NCBI RefSeq assembly: GCF_012034935.1
Contig: NZ_JAATEN010000011.1
Coordinates: 124,001-188,000, forward strand
Origin: Streptomyces zingiberis
GTDB lineage: Bacteria; Actinomycetota; Actinomycetes; Streptomycetales; Streptomycetaceae
DNA: 64,000 bases
Direction: 5' to 3'
Shown: one piece after another, positions 7,729 to 16,070 of the stretch
Layout of the letters: every line of letters starts with the position of its first letter
Numbering within the stretch: the first letter of the stretch is position 1
Translations under genes and position numbers: made by a program
Notes under the pieces: generated by a model
What the model saw: the letters and a program-made list of their open reading frames with translations, nothing else
Databases searched by the model: none
What the model was told of the DNA's origin: nothing

Positions 7729-10089
7729 ATGCTGAAGTATGAGGACGTCATCGACGCGCCGGTGGCAAAGCTGAAGGCTGCCGCTGACGACTGGTCGGAG
7801 ATGGCGGGGAAACTGGACAAACTCGCCACCGCCGCCGCGGACGGAATGAAGACAAAGGCGGACAGGGCGGCCTGGGAGGGGGTCAACGCAGGCGTCACCA
7901 AGGCGTTCATCGGTAAGACGGCCAAGGAATTCGAGGACGCCGCAGCCGAGGCCAGGGGCGTGAAGCGGATCCTCCTGGAAGGCTGTGCGGCCCTCAGGAA
8001 GGCCAGGGATGACCTGATCAGCATCCGGGACGTCGAGGGGCCCGCGGCCGGTATCCGCGTGAGCGGCAACGGGAAGGTCACGGCGAGGTCCCCGTTGTCC
8101 GAGAGCGAGGAGGCGCGGCACGACCCCGACTACAGCAGGTTCTTGGGGGAGGAGAGGAGGAACGTCGAGTCGTGGCAGAAGAAGATCGACCTCATCGTCG
8201 ACACCTGCAACGACACCGACGTGGCCCTCAAGAACACCCTTGAGGCCAACGTCACCGACCGCAAGGACTTCAGCGCTCCGACCTACACCAAGCTGGACCA
8301 GGAGGAAGCCGCACGCGCCGCCGCCCTGGCGGCCAAGGGCCGGGACATCACGCACGCCGAACTTCAGCAGCTCAATGAGCTGCTGAAGGACAACAAATCG
8401 TCGGTGGAGTTCTCCAGGCGATTTTACGAGAGCCTCGGCCCCGAGAAGGCGCTCGCGTTCTTCGGTCAGCTCTCCACGGACACGTACGAGTACGGCAAGG
8501 CCGATGCGGAGCGCCTCAAGGACGTCCAGGAGCTCCAGAAGAACCTGGGCTTCAACCTGGCCACCGCCTCCCACGACAAGGAGTTCTCCGACAAGTGGGG
8601 CCCGGAGCTCCGTAAGTTGGGAACGGAGCGCATTCCGCTGGCCAAGCATGATTACGGCGGACCGTTCGGATACCAGCTGCTCGGCGGGATCATGCGGTAC
8701 GGGAACTACGATGCGAAGTTCCTCAATCCGATGGCCGAACATGTGGCGCAGTTGCACGCGAAGGACCCGTACCTGTTCGCCGAGACCAAGGTGGTGAACA
8801 GTCCGTTCAAGAACCCGTTCAACCCCTCCGGTGTGAACGGCGCCGGTTACGACCCTGCCACGGCCATGCTGGAAGCGCTCGGCAACAGCCCGGAAGCGGC
8901 GAAGCGGTTCTTCGCCGACCCCCCGACCGCGTACAACGAGGACGGGACGGTCAACAAGGGTGCCGCGGCCGATCTCGGCAAGGACAAGGACGGCGAGGCG
9001 ATCGGCAACTACCTCGACTTCTTCTCCAGCGAGGAGTGGGAGTCCTTCCCGGACGTCAACTCGCTCGACCAGAGGGAGCTCGAGGCCTCGCTCGACCAGA
9101 TGCCCGACGCACTCGGCCACGCCTTGGAGGCAGCGACCCTCGGCCATCCGGCCGGGCGCCCGGACGCCGACGTGGTGCGGGACGCGGACAACGCCGCGGT
9201 CATGCAGAAGGTCATGGAGAAGTACGGCGACGATCCGGGTCTGCTCAAGGAGCATCACGAGGCGTTGACCGACAGCCTGGGCGTCATGGGTGCCGGCTAC
9301 ATCGACGACATCAACTGGGCGCTGGCCAAGAACCATCCGGAGAGCGTGTTCGCCCCGGGCAGGAACCCGGACGGGCACATCGACTTCGCGGACACCGCGG
9401 ACGGGAACGGACGGAGCGTCGTCCGGGGCTTCCTCAGCACCCTCGGCCAGCATCCGGACGCCTACGCGACGGTCTCGACCGCGGAGCAGGTCTACACCCG
9501 CAGCGTGCTGGAAGGGGCGGTGGGTCCGGACGGAAAGATCACCGAGGAGGTCGAGGCCAGGGCCAGGGCGGCCGTGCGCGTGGGCGCCGAGGTGCAGGGC
9601 ATGCTCGACCAGTCCCGAGCCGACCAGGTGGAGGCGACGAACCTCAAGACCCATGAGGACTACGAGAAGGCGGTCGCCAAGCGGGCCGGCTGGGTCGAGT
9701 TCGGGGCCACGGCGAGCGTCGCGGCGGGCGTCGCCTTCCTGCCCGCGACTGCGGCCGTGGGCACGGCCGCAGTACTCGTCCCGCTGGCGACCGACACCGC
9801 GAGCGGGGCCGCGGAGCAGGTCATCAGCCAGATGGTCGGAGAGATTTCCGACAATTCGGTTGATGGGCACAAGGAGAAGATGGAGGACCTCACCACCGAG
9901 GAGAGGAAGGCGATCTACTCCGCTGGTGAAAGCATGGCCGAGGCGCCGATGGAGGACTTCCTGGAGTGGCACGTCCGGGACCCCGCGAACAGTAAGTTCG
10001 CGGCTGATTTTCGCGAATCGATGCTGATCGGATATGGGGTCGGCAACGACCGAGCGAACCAGCAGGGCAACCGCCCGGAGACCGGCTGA
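7729..10089 (+). CDS. large helical protein, DUF6571-like, with ESX-like N-terminus
   Basis: 786 residues, strongly helical and acidic. Residues 1-110 look like a WXG100-type helical hairpin. The long middle part (about 180-630) resembles DUF6571/TPR-like proteins of actinobacteria. Residues about 665-705 hold a small-residue hydrophobic stretch (WVEFGATASVAAGVAFLPAT, then VGTAAVLVPLATD) that could cross or enter a membrane. A polar 85-residue tail follows. I see no catalytic motif or known toxin domain. The layout (N-terminal ESX-like module, long repeat-like body, hydrophobic segment, short C-terminal domain) recalls secreted polymorphic effectors, but this is inference. Confidence 0.6.
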   Translation: MLKYEDVIDAPVAKLKAAADDWSEMAGKLDKLATAAADGMKTKADRAAWEGVNAGVTKAFIGKTAKEFEDAAAEARGVKRILLEGCAALRKARDDLISIRDVEGPAAGIRVSGNGKVTARSPLSESEEARHDPDYSRFLGEERRNVESWQKKIDLIVDTCNDTDVALKNTLEANVTDRKDFSAPTYTKLDQEEAARAAALAAKGRDITHAELQQLNELLKDNKSSVEFSRRFYESLGPEKALAFFGQLSTDTYEYGKADAERLKDVQELQKNLGFNLATASHDKEFSDKWGPELRKLGTERIPLAKHDYGGPFGYQLLGGIMRYGNYDAKFLNPMAEHVAQLHAKDPYLFAETKVVNSPFKNPFNPSGVNGAGYDPATAMLEALGNSPEAAKRFFADPPTAYNEDGTVNKGAAADLGKDKDGEAIGNYLDFFSSEEWESFPDVNSLDQRELEASLDQMPDALGHALEAATLGHPAGRPDADVVRDADNAAVMQKVMEKYGDDPGLLKEHHEALTDSLGVMGAGYIDDINWALAKNHPESVFAPGRNPDGHIDFADTADGNGRSVVRGFLSTLGQHPDAYATVSTAEQVYTRSVLEGAVGPDGKITEEVEARARAAVRVGAEVQGMLDQSRADQVEATNLKTHEDYEKAVAKRAGWVEFGATASVAAGVAFLPATAAVGTAAVLVPLATDTASGAAEQVISQMVGEISDNSVDGHKEKMEDLTTEERKAIYSAGESMAEAPMEDFLEWHVRDPANSKFAADFRESMLIGYGVGNDRANQQGNRPETG

Positions 10090-10114
10090 GGCCCGCGGCC
10101 TGGGAGATGTAAGG

Positions 10115-10795
10115 ATGTGGATAGTGATCAGTCGTAGGCCGGTGCGTGCTGGACTCCTTGCCATGGCCGTGGTCGGCTTGTTGAATCTCGTTGCCACCGG
10201 TTGTGGTGGGGACGGAGACGGGGAAACGGCCGACGAATCTCTGGCTGGCACGCAACTGTGCGGTGGTGAGGCCGTGTCCGCCGAGGCGTCCGAGGCGCTG
10301 AGGGTGATCACAGGGTCGTCGCGGTTCGGGACGACAGCGGAGAAATCCACCGTCGCGCAGGCCGCGACGGACCTGGTCGAAGCGTTTCCGGCCCCGACCG
10401 GGGGGCGCGACGATATCTGCCGCATCTACACGGCCGACGGTACGCCGGATTTCACGATCCGAGTCACCTGGGGGCTGGATGAGGGCCCCCCGACGGGAAA
10501 TCCGGCCGCAGATTACACCGTGCTGAAGATGGGGGAGCGCACCCTGGCGGCGGAGAACAGGGCGTCGGTCCGGTTTGCGTGTCGAAGTGACCGGTTGTCC
10601 GACGCGTCGAGAGTCGGCCACATCGTCGTCGGCGTGGAGCGCTGGATGATGCCGAAGGGGCCCGAGGAAGACGTCGAGGCGTTGAAGGACGCCTACGCGA
10701 CCGTGGCCCACTCCTTCTCGCTGGCCATGGCCAAGGAGTTGCGCTGCGAGAAGAACGGTGAGCTCCCCGCGCGGCCCGTGCTGGATCCCGCGTAG
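10115..10795 (+). CDS. secreted lipoprotein of unknown function
   Basis: 226 residues. The signal peptide ends in a lipobox (LLNLVATGC), with lipidation expected on the Cys about 25 residues after the start and a Gly/Asp-rich linker after it. Four or so later Cys residues could form disulfides. The ATG at 10115 follows gggag at 8-9 bp; a GTG nine bases downstream is a possible alternative. It is the last gene of the unit with the ESX-like protein and the 786-residue protein (25 bp gap), so it may act outside the membrane in the same process. No family recognised. Confidence 0.7.
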   Translation: MWIVISRRPVRAGLLAMAVVGLLNLVATGCGGDGDGETADESLAGTQLCGGEAVSAEASEALRVITGSSRFGTTAEKSTVAQAATDLVEAFPAPTGGRDDICRIYTADGTPDFTIRVTWGLDEGPPTGNPAADYTVLKMGERTLAAENRASVRFACRSDRLSDASRVGHIVVGVERWMMPKGPEEDVEALKDAYATVAHSFSLAMAKELRCEKNGELPARPVLDPA

Positions 10796-11038
10796 CGGCC
10801 GGCTTGCGCGGAGCTGCCGTCAGGCGGCGGCCCTTCCCGTTCGGGGGAGGGGCTGTCTGCTGGATGTGGCGCTCTGCCGCTTCGCCGGAACGCTGGAGGG
10901 CGCACCCCTTTCGATGTGGTCGACGTACTGCGGAAAGGGCCGCACCCTCACCTTCCGGGTTCGGGAAGGGGTGCCCCATGCCCCCGGCCCCTGGCACCTC
11001 GGCCGTCCTCAGCCGTGTGATCAACATCGGTTGTTTCA

Positions 11039-11082
11039 TTGACATTTCACTCAGGGACCGTACCGTGTTGGGAGCGCTCCCA
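11039..11082 (+). promoter_or_regulatory. promoter with CebR operator upstream of the LPMO gene
   Basis: A TTGACA -35 box (11039-11044) and a weak TACCGT -10 box (11061-11066) are followed at once by TGGGAGCGCTCCCA (11069-11082), a perfect 14-bp palindrome identical to the established CebR box. CebR is the Streptomyces repressor released by cellobiose/cellotriose. Its position at the expected transcription start would block initiation. The rest of 10796-11113 contains GC-rich hairpins but no gene. Confidence 0.85.
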
Positions 11083-11113
11083 TGGTGCTTCGCAATCCGA
11101 AGGAGTCCCCCAC

Positions 11114-11788
11114 ATGCGTAAGCAGAGCACATCGGCCGGGCGTTCCCGGTCGGCCCTCCGGCGGCCTCTCCAGGCCCTGGTCATGCTGTTCGCCCTGGTC
11201 GCCGGCGCACTGGCCTGGTCGGCCCCCGCCCAGGCGCACGGCACCATCGTCAACCCCGGTACTCGCGCGTACCAGTGCTGGAAGACGTGGGGCAGCAGCC
11301 ACACCAGCCCGGCCATGCAGACCGAAGATCCCATGTGTTACCAGGCGTTCCAGGCCAACCCCGACACCATGTGGAACTGGATGAGCGCGCTCCGCGACGG
11401 TCTCGGTGGCCAGTTCCAGGCGCGGACCCCTGACGGGTCCCTCTGCAGCAACAACCTCTCGAGGAACTCCAGCCTGGACAAGCCCGGGAACTGGAAGACG
11501 ACCAACATCAGCAACAACTTCACGGTCCAGTTGCAGGACCAGGCGTCCCACGGCGCCGACTACTTCCGGGTCTACGTGAGCAAGCAGGGCTTCAACCCCA
11601 AGACCCAGAGCCTGGGCTGGGGCAACCTCGACTTCATCACGCAGACCGGCCGTTACGCCCCGGCGACGAACATCAGCTTCAACGTCAACACCTCCGGCTA
11701 CAGCGGACACCACATCGTGTTCGTGATCTGGCAGGCCTCGCACCTCGACCAGGCCTACATGTGGTGCAGTGACGTGAACTTCGGCTGA
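11114..11788 (+). CDS. AA10 lytic polysaccharide monooxygenase (cellulose/chitin-active type), single domain
   Basis: 224 residues. A Sec signal peptide ends APAQA, leaving His42 as the mature N-terminus (HGTIVNPGTRAYQCW). His42 and His146 (in QASHGADYF) form the copper histidine brace; the axial Phe is in the C-terminal CSDVNF. The sequence pattern is close to the S. coelicolor LPMO10B group, which oxidatively cleaves cellulose and also chitin. There is no carbohydrate-binding module, so it is a minimal secreted copper enzyme. The ATG at 11114 follows aggag. The CebR box just upstream predicts induction by cello-oligosaccharides, supporting cellulose as the physiological substrate. Confidence 0.93.
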   Translation: MRKQSTSAGRSRSALRRPLQALVMLFALVAGALAWSAPAQAHGTIVNPGTRAYQCWKTWGSSHTSPAMQTEDPMCYQAFQANPDTMWNWMSALRDGLGGQFQARTPDGSLCSNNLSRNSSLDKPGNWKTTNISNNFTVQLQDQASHGADYFRVYVSKQGFNPKTQSLGWGNLDFITQTGRYAPATNISFNVNTSGYSGHHIVFVIWQASHLDQAYMWCSDVNFG

Positions 11789-11854
11789 CCCGTCAGGGCG
11801 CCGCACACGGCGCCGGCCGCTGCCGGGCGCCGCTGACCCGCCGCCCGGCCGGCC

Positions 11855-11906
11855 GAGCCCCGCCGGGGCAGGGGACCCCTCCGGTCACCCTGCCCCGGCG
11901 GGGCTC
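11855..11906. terminator. bidirectional hairpin terminator
   Basis: A 19-bp perfect stem (11855-11873 with 11888-11906, starting GAGCCCCGCCGGGGC) and a 14-nt loop lie between the convergent LPMO and epoxide hydrolase genes. Confidence 0.7.
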
Positions 11907-11962
11907 CCCGCGTTCCCGCGGGTGACGCCCGGCCCCGCGTCGCGGCAGGCCCGCCGCCGGTC

Positions 11963-13108
11963 TCAGGCCGGGGGGTGGGGGGAGCGGAGTTCGCGGAAGA
12001 ACGCGGTGATGTCGTCGGCGAGCAAGGCCGGTTCCTCGTGGGCGGCGAAGTGCCCACCGCGGGGCATGGGCGTGTAGCGCGTGAGGCGGTAGGTGCGCTC
12101 GGCCCAGCTCCGTGGCGGCTGGGAGAGGTCGGCGGGGAACAGGGCGAGAGCGGTGGGGACGTCCACCCGCCGCACCCGTCGCGTCAGGTCGTGCGCGTAC
12201 TCGTAGTACGGGCGGAAGGACGTGGCGATCGTGCCGGTGAACCAGTAGAGGGACGCCTGGGTGAGGAGGAAGTCGTCGCTGAAGCGGGTGGACAGGTCGC
12301 CTCCGCAGTCGCTCCACGCCCGGTACTTCTCCATGATCCAGGAGAGCAGTCCGGCGGGTGAGTCCGTCAGGGCGGGGGCGAGGGTGAGCGGGCGGGTGCT
12401 CTGCTGGTGCATGTACCCGCCCTCCTCCGCCTGCCAGGCCGCGGAGGAGGCGAGATGGGCGGCCTCCTCGGGGGTGAGCGAGGCCGGGTCGTGACCGGCC
12501 GGGGCCGCGGCGGCGAGCAGGTGGATGCCCACGACGGACCCGGGGTGCGCCTCGGCGAGCCGCGAGGTGACGCCCGCGCCCAGGTCTCCCCCGTGGGCCG
12601 CGTAGCGCCGGAAGCCGAGGTGATCGTGCATCAGCCGGTGCCAGAGCTCATGGGTCTGCTCGCTGAGGCCGGGCCGCTGAGGGGAGAAGGCGAAGCCGGG
12701 CAGTGAGGGGACGATCACGGTGAACGCGTCCCGGGCGTCTCCTCCGTGGCGTGACGGGGTGGCCAGCCGTTCGGCGAGGGCCGTGAGTTCCAGGACGGTG
12801 CTGGGCCAGCCGTGGGTGAGCACGATCGGCAGGGCGCCGGGGTGCTCACCGTCGTACCGGAGGTAGTGCACGGCTGTGCCGTCGAGGTCGGCGAAGTGGG
12901 ACGGCAGCGCGTTGACGGCGGCCTCATGGGCATGCCAGTCGTAGCCCGAGGCCCAGTACTCCGCGAGACGGCGGAGTTCGGCGGCGTCGGTACCCGCCTC
13001 CCAGCCGTCGACGGGCCAGGGCTCGGGCCACCGGGTGGCGCGCAGCCGTGCTCGGAGGTCTTCCAGTCGGGCGTCGTCGACCTCGATGACGGGGGTGGTG
13101 GTCGGCAC
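11963..13108 (-). CDS. epoxide hydrolase, alpha/beta-hydrolase fold with EHN domain
   Basis: 381 residues. The N-terminal epoxide-hydrolase domain (TPVIEVDDARLEDLRARLRATRWP) is followed by an alpha/beta hydrolase with the oxyanion motif HGWP at 99-102, nucleophile Asp175 in HGGDLGAG, and catalytic His near 353 (GGHFAAHEEP). It should open an epoxide to a diol through an ester intermediate. The start is GTG at 13108 with cgggagaac ahead of it; the open frame continues further upstream across the TetR gene and is not coding there. It is downstream of that TetR gene on the same strand, with a heptamer array in the 107-bp gap, so it is probably the regulator's target. Confidence 0.9.
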   Translation of the reverse strand: MPTTTPVIEVDDARLEDLRARLRATRWPEPWPVDGWEAGTDAAELRRLAEYWASGYDWHAHEAAVNALPSHFADLDGTAVHYLRYDGEHPGALPIVLTHGWPSTVLELTALAERLATPSRHGGDARDAFTVIVPSLPGFAFSPQRPGLSEQTHELWHRLMHDHLGFRRYAAHGGDLGAGVTSRLAEAHPGSVVGIHLLAAAAPAGHDPASLTPEEAAHLASSAAWQAEEGGYMHQQSTRPLTLAPALTDSPAGLLSWIMEKYRAWSDCGGDLSTRFSDDFLLTQASLYWFTGTIATSFRPYYEYAHDLTRRVRRVDVPTALALFPADLSQPPRSWAERTYRLTRYTPMPRGGHFAAHEEPALLADDITAFFRELRSPHPPA

Positions 13109-13120
13109 GGTGTTCTCCCG

Positions 13121-13169
13121 GTGCGTGGTGCGTGGTGCGTGGTGCGTGGTGGGCGGTGGGCGGTGGGCG
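13121..13169. repeat. tandem heptamer array
   Basis: Seven exact-length 7-bp units in a row: four gtgcgtg followed by three gtgggcg. It lies between the TetR gene and the epoxide hydrolase, in the untranslated leader of the latter. Confidence 0.85.
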
Positions 13170-13215
13170 GGACCGGGCGGGGTGCCCGCGGTGGCGCCGG
13201 CCGCGACGGGGAGGT

Positions 13216-13824
13216 TCACGTGCCCGGTCCGGTGGCCGGGCCGAGTATCTGCATGATCGCGGCCCGGGTCTCCTCCCGTGGTTCCCGCTCCGTGGACAGC
13301 AGCGCGTGCATGATCATTCCTTCCAGGAGGGCGTCGAGGCGGGCAGCGGTTTCGGCCCCCGTGAAGCGGGCCAGCACCGCCCGGCTGGACCTCGTCCACT
13401 CCTGGGTCAGCGCGCGCAGCGTGGGATCGCGCAGCGCCGCCAGGTGCAGCTCGAAGCCGAGGACCGCGCTCCTGTGCCGGGAGGGCCCTCCCCGGACCAG
13501 CTCCACCAGCACGTCGATCAGATCCTCCCGGGAGGTGACCTCGGCGAAGAGCGCCTCGTACTCGGCGCTCCGCTGCTCGACGTACCGGGCGAACGCCCCC
13601 GTGCGCAGGCCGGACAGGCCGGCGAAGTGATACGTGACGGAGCCCAGCGGTACGTCGGCCCGGGCGGCCACCTTGCGGTGGGTGATCCCGGCGACCCCGT
13701 CCTCCACCAGCACCTCCAGCGTGGCATCGAGCACCCGCTCCCTGCGCCGGGGATCGTGGCGGCGTACGCGCCGCCGTCCGTCGCCGGCCGTCCGCTGCTC
13801 TCCGGGCGCTTCCTTCTCCTGCAC
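13216..13824 (-). CDS. TetR family transcriptional regulator
   Basis: 202 residues. The helix-turn-helix sits at about residues 40-70 (GITHRKVAARADVPLGSVTYHF). The C-terminal half has a TetR_C_6-like look (RDPTLRALTQEWTRSSRAVLARF). It precedes the epoxide hydrolase on the same strand and probably represses itself and that gene. A candidate site, GAACGGACGTTC (13849-13860, arms GAACG/CGTTC), is 25 bp upstream of the start. A 48-bp piece of this gene recurs in degenerate form at 16021-16070, a sign of past duplication. Confidence 0.87.
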   Translation of the reverse strand: MQEKEAPGEQRTAGDGRRRVRRHDPRRRERVLDATLEVLVEDGVAGITHRKVAARADVPLGSVTYHFAGLSGLRTGAFARYVEQRSAEYEALFAEVTSREDLIDVLVELVRGGPSRHRSAVLGFELHLAALRDPTLRALTQEWTRSSRAVLARFTGAETAARLDALLEGMIMHALLSTEREPREETRAAIMQILGPATGPGT

Positions 13825-14130
13825 AAGAACAAAAGTACATGACGTTAGGAACGGACGTTCTTATCCTCTCGCCCTGCCCTGCTCTGCCACCCGACTCGCG
13901 GCGTCTCGGCCCGAGGGCCATCGGCCCTGGTCGCGGGCGTCTCCCCGGCGCCTTCGTCTCCAACCTCGATCTTGCGTGCTCCGCGCGTCTCCTGCGGTTC
14001 GGCCGTGTCGGTGTCAGAGCCTGGCCGGTGAACTTCGCCGGCGGCGCACTCGACCCGGCCGCCCGGCCGCCCGGCCGCCCGGCCGCTACAGTGAACGGCC
14101 GGTATCGGAGTGATCTTCAGGGGGGTCCGC
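13825..14130. other. intergenic: candidate TetR operator, octamer repeat, promoter
   Basis: It contains the GAACG-GA-CGTTC site (13849-13860). It also contains a 33-nt stretch (13918-13950) shared with 26808-26840 at two mismatches, and a tandem ccggccgc-type octamer run (about 14054-14086). A TACAGT hexamer (14087-14092) could be the -10 box for the DUF6461 gene. No gene seen. Confidence 0.45.
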
Positions 14131-15060
14131 ATGCGGGGCGAGAACGGCCTGTCCGAGTCCTTGGGGGACAGTGCCCCGGCCTCGGCGATCGCCAACGGCC
14201 GTTTCCTGCTGTCCGGCAACGGGAAACGCGCGGTCGTCCGACGCCCTGACGGAGGGCTCGACTTCCGCCGTGGTGGCGGTGCCGGATCGACGGGCATGTC
14301 CGCGGATGAGGCTCGCGACCTCGAACTGCCGGGAACCAGGCTCACCTGGCGCTTCCTCGATTTCGGCGGGTGGTCCGGGTGGGCGCCCGTGCTCGTGGAC
14401 GAGCACGATTCCGTCGTGTGGGTGCACAGCGAGGGCTTTTTCCCGGGCGGCTACCGGCCCGTCGACGCCGAGCCGGCCGATGAGTCCTCCGACGGGCCCG
14501 AGCCCTGGATGGACTACCTCGACATGGGCGAGCACTACTGCGTGACTGTGATCCAGAACGTCACACCGTACGAGGCGCTGCGCCGGTTCGGCGCGGCGGA
14601 CGACGAGATCTCCGTCTCCACCTGGCGGAAGCTGAGGGATCGCGTCGAGTTCGAGGAAGTCGACCACCACCACAACCACGTCGTCGCGGCTTTCGCCCTC
14701 GGTCCGCACGCCCTGCTGGTGGAGGACATCGGTAACGAGGGCGTCCACCGGGCTGACCTGTCCGTGGGCACGTTCACCGTCTCGGCCTTCGCCAACCACA
14801 GCTATGAGCATGTCAGCGTGAGCCGCGACGGTGAGGAGCTCGCCTCCATGCACCTGTCCAGTCTCCGCGCGGTCGAGGGGCCCCACCCCGAGGAGATCAC
14901 CAGGGTGTTTCCGGAGATGGGCATCGACGACGCGGAAGCCTTCGAGGACGACCCCGAGAGCTTCTTCAACGACCTGGAACTCTTGCGCAGGATCGCCGGC
15001 ATCTCCCCCGGCGTCGCCGACCTCGCCGGTCAGGCACACGTCGCGATCATCCCGGGCTAG
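14131..15060 (+). CDS. DUF6461 domain protein
   Basis: 309 residues. The first half is a beta-rich segment (DFGGWSGWAPVLVDEHDSVVWVHSEG). The second half carries the DUF6461 signature (CVTVIQNVTPYEALRRFGA, then HALLVEDIGNEGVH). The family is widespread in Streptomyces and has no known activity. ATG 14131 was preferred because AGGGGGG lies just upstream; an in-frame GTG at 14110 is the alternative. No signal peptide or membrane segment. The stop codon is followed immediately by a TGCTGTG repeat shared with 15850. Confidence 0.75.
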   Translation: MRGENGLSESLGDSAPASAIANGRFLLSGNGKRAVVRRPDGGLDFRRGGGAGSTGMSADEARDLELPGTRLTWRFLDFGGWSGWAPVLVDEHDSVVWVHSEGFFPGGYRPVDAEPADESSDGPEPWMDYLDMGEHYCVTVIQNVTPYEALRRFGAADDEISVSTWRKLRDRVEFEEVDHHHNHVVAAFALGPHALLVEDIGNEGVHRADLSVGTFTVSAFANHSYEHVSVSRDGEELASMHLSSLRAVEGPHPEEITRVFPEMGIDDAEAFEDDPESFFNDLELLRRIAGISPGVADLAGQAHVAIIPG

Positions 15061-15067
15061 TGCTGTG
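15058..15067 (+). repeat. decamer repeat flanking the hydrolase gene, left copy
   Basis: TAGTGCTGTG occurs at 15058-15067 and again at 15850-15859, each time using the stop codon of the preceding gene as its first three bases. Similar G-rich sequence (gggttggg) follows both. The right copy adjoins a transposase remnant, so both may be insertion-sequence ends. Confidence 0.5.
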
Positions 15068-15167
15068 ACCGGGAAGGTTTGCCGGGTTGGGGTGGCCTGA
15101 GCCCGTTGTCAGAGCCTCCCGATAACGTGCCGGCAGCCGGATCCGACTCTTCTCCGGGAGAACATCC

Positions 15168-15851
15168 GTGGACATCTTGCTCATCGCCGGCCTGTGGTTC
15201 GACGGATCCGCATGGGACGAGGTCGTGCCCGAACTCACTGCGCTCGGCCACCGTCCCGTGCCGCTCACCCTCCCCGGCCAGGGCGACGGCACCGCCTCCG
15301 CGACGCTCGATGACCAGCTGGCAGCAGTGCTCGCCGCCGTTGACGCGGCGCCGGGGAAGCCCCTGGTGGTGGGGCACTCCGCTGCGTCGAGCCTGGCCTG
15401 GCTGGCCGCCGACGCGCGACCGGGGAAGGTGGCCAAGGTCGCACTGATCGGCGGCTTCCCTGCCGCCGACGGGCGGGCTTACGCCGATCACTTCGCGATT
15501 GAGGGCGGCAGCATGCCCTTCCCAGGCTGGGGCCCCTTCGAGGGGGCGGACTCCGCCGACCTGGACCAGGAGACCCGGCAGCGCCTCGCGTCCGCCGCTA
15601 TTCCCGTCCCCGAGGGGGTCGCCCGGGGAGTCATGCGCCTGGCCGACGAGCGCCGCTTCGACGTCCCCGTCGCGCTCATCTGCCCCGAGTTCACCCCCGC
15701 CCAGGCCAAGGAGTGGATCGCCGCGGGCGAGAGCCCTGACCTCGCCCGCGCCGGCCACCTTGAGTACGTAGACCTCGACTCGGGCCACTGGCCGATGGCC
15801 ACCCGCCCCCGCGAGCTCGCCCGCCTCCTGGCGGAGACCGCGAACTCGTAG
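15168..15851 (+). CDS. small alpha/beta hydrolase
   Basis: 227 residues. The family pattern is clear: GLWFDGSAWDEVVPEL near the start, nucleophile elbow GHSAAS with Ser71, and catalytic His207 in SGHWPM. The acid is not certain from sequence alone. It resembles the EstC/salicylate-esterase-like hydrolases common in Streptomyces; the substrate is unknown. The GTG at 15168 follows cgggag. The gene is bracketed by the TAGTGCTGTG repeats and lies next to a mobile-element scar, which suggests it arrived or was rearranged together with it. Confidence 0.85.
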   Translation: MDILLIAGLWFDGSAWDEVVPELTALGHRPVPLTLPGQGDGTASATLDDQLAAVLAAVDAAPGKPLVVGHSAASSLAWLAADARPGKVAKVALIGGFPAADGRAYADHFAIEGGSMPFPGWGPFEGADSADLDQETRQRLASAAIPVPEGVARGVMRLADERRFDVPVALICPEFTPAQAKEWIAAGESPDLARAGHLEYVDLDSGHWPMATRPRELARLLAETANS

Positions 15852-15872
15852 TGCTGTGGCGGGGTTGGGTGG

Positions 15873-16025
15873 TCATGCCGCTGCCGGTGGTGGTCTGCCG
15901 CCCCAGCGGATGCCCTTTTCGCTGCGGATACGGGCGCGTTCCTTGCGTTGGGTGGCGAGTATGTCGGGGTGGCGGGCATTGGCGTTGGGCCAGCGCAGGT
16001 AGGCGTGCAGGGCCCGGGTCTGCCC
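15873..16025 (-). pseudogene. transposase remnant (C-terminal end of a DDE transposase)
   Basis: The minus strand encodes about 50 residues reading TRALHAYLRWPNANARHP, then DILATQRKERARIRSEKG and IRWGGRPP, and stops at 15873. This is the characteristic C-terminal tail of IS630/ISAzo13-type actinobacterial transposases. The catalytic core is missing. Upstream it runs straight into a fragment of a TetR gene, so the element was truncated by recombination. Confidence 0.75.
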
Positions 16026-16070
16026 CGGTGAAGCGGGCCGGTACCGCCCGGCTGGACCTCGTCCACTGCT
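16021..16070 (-). pseudogene. TetR gene fragment, copy of part of the 13216-13824 gene
   Basis: The minus-strand reading QQWTRSSRAVPARFTGA matches QEWTRSSRAVLARFTGA of the intact TetR protein. At DNA level roughly 48 bp match 13356-13404 with a handful of mismatches. No other part of the TetR gene is recognisable here. It is fused to the transposase remnant. Confidence 0.75.

Noticed and set aside
7510-10425. Minus-strand open frame of 971 codons
   Set aside because: Antisense to the three-gene unit; the opposite strand has ribosome-binding sites, starts and a lipobox, and this frame has no recognisable domain.
13121-13169. CRISPR-like array
   Set aside because: Units are 7 bp with no spacers, and there are no cas genes. 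It is a simple tandem repeat.
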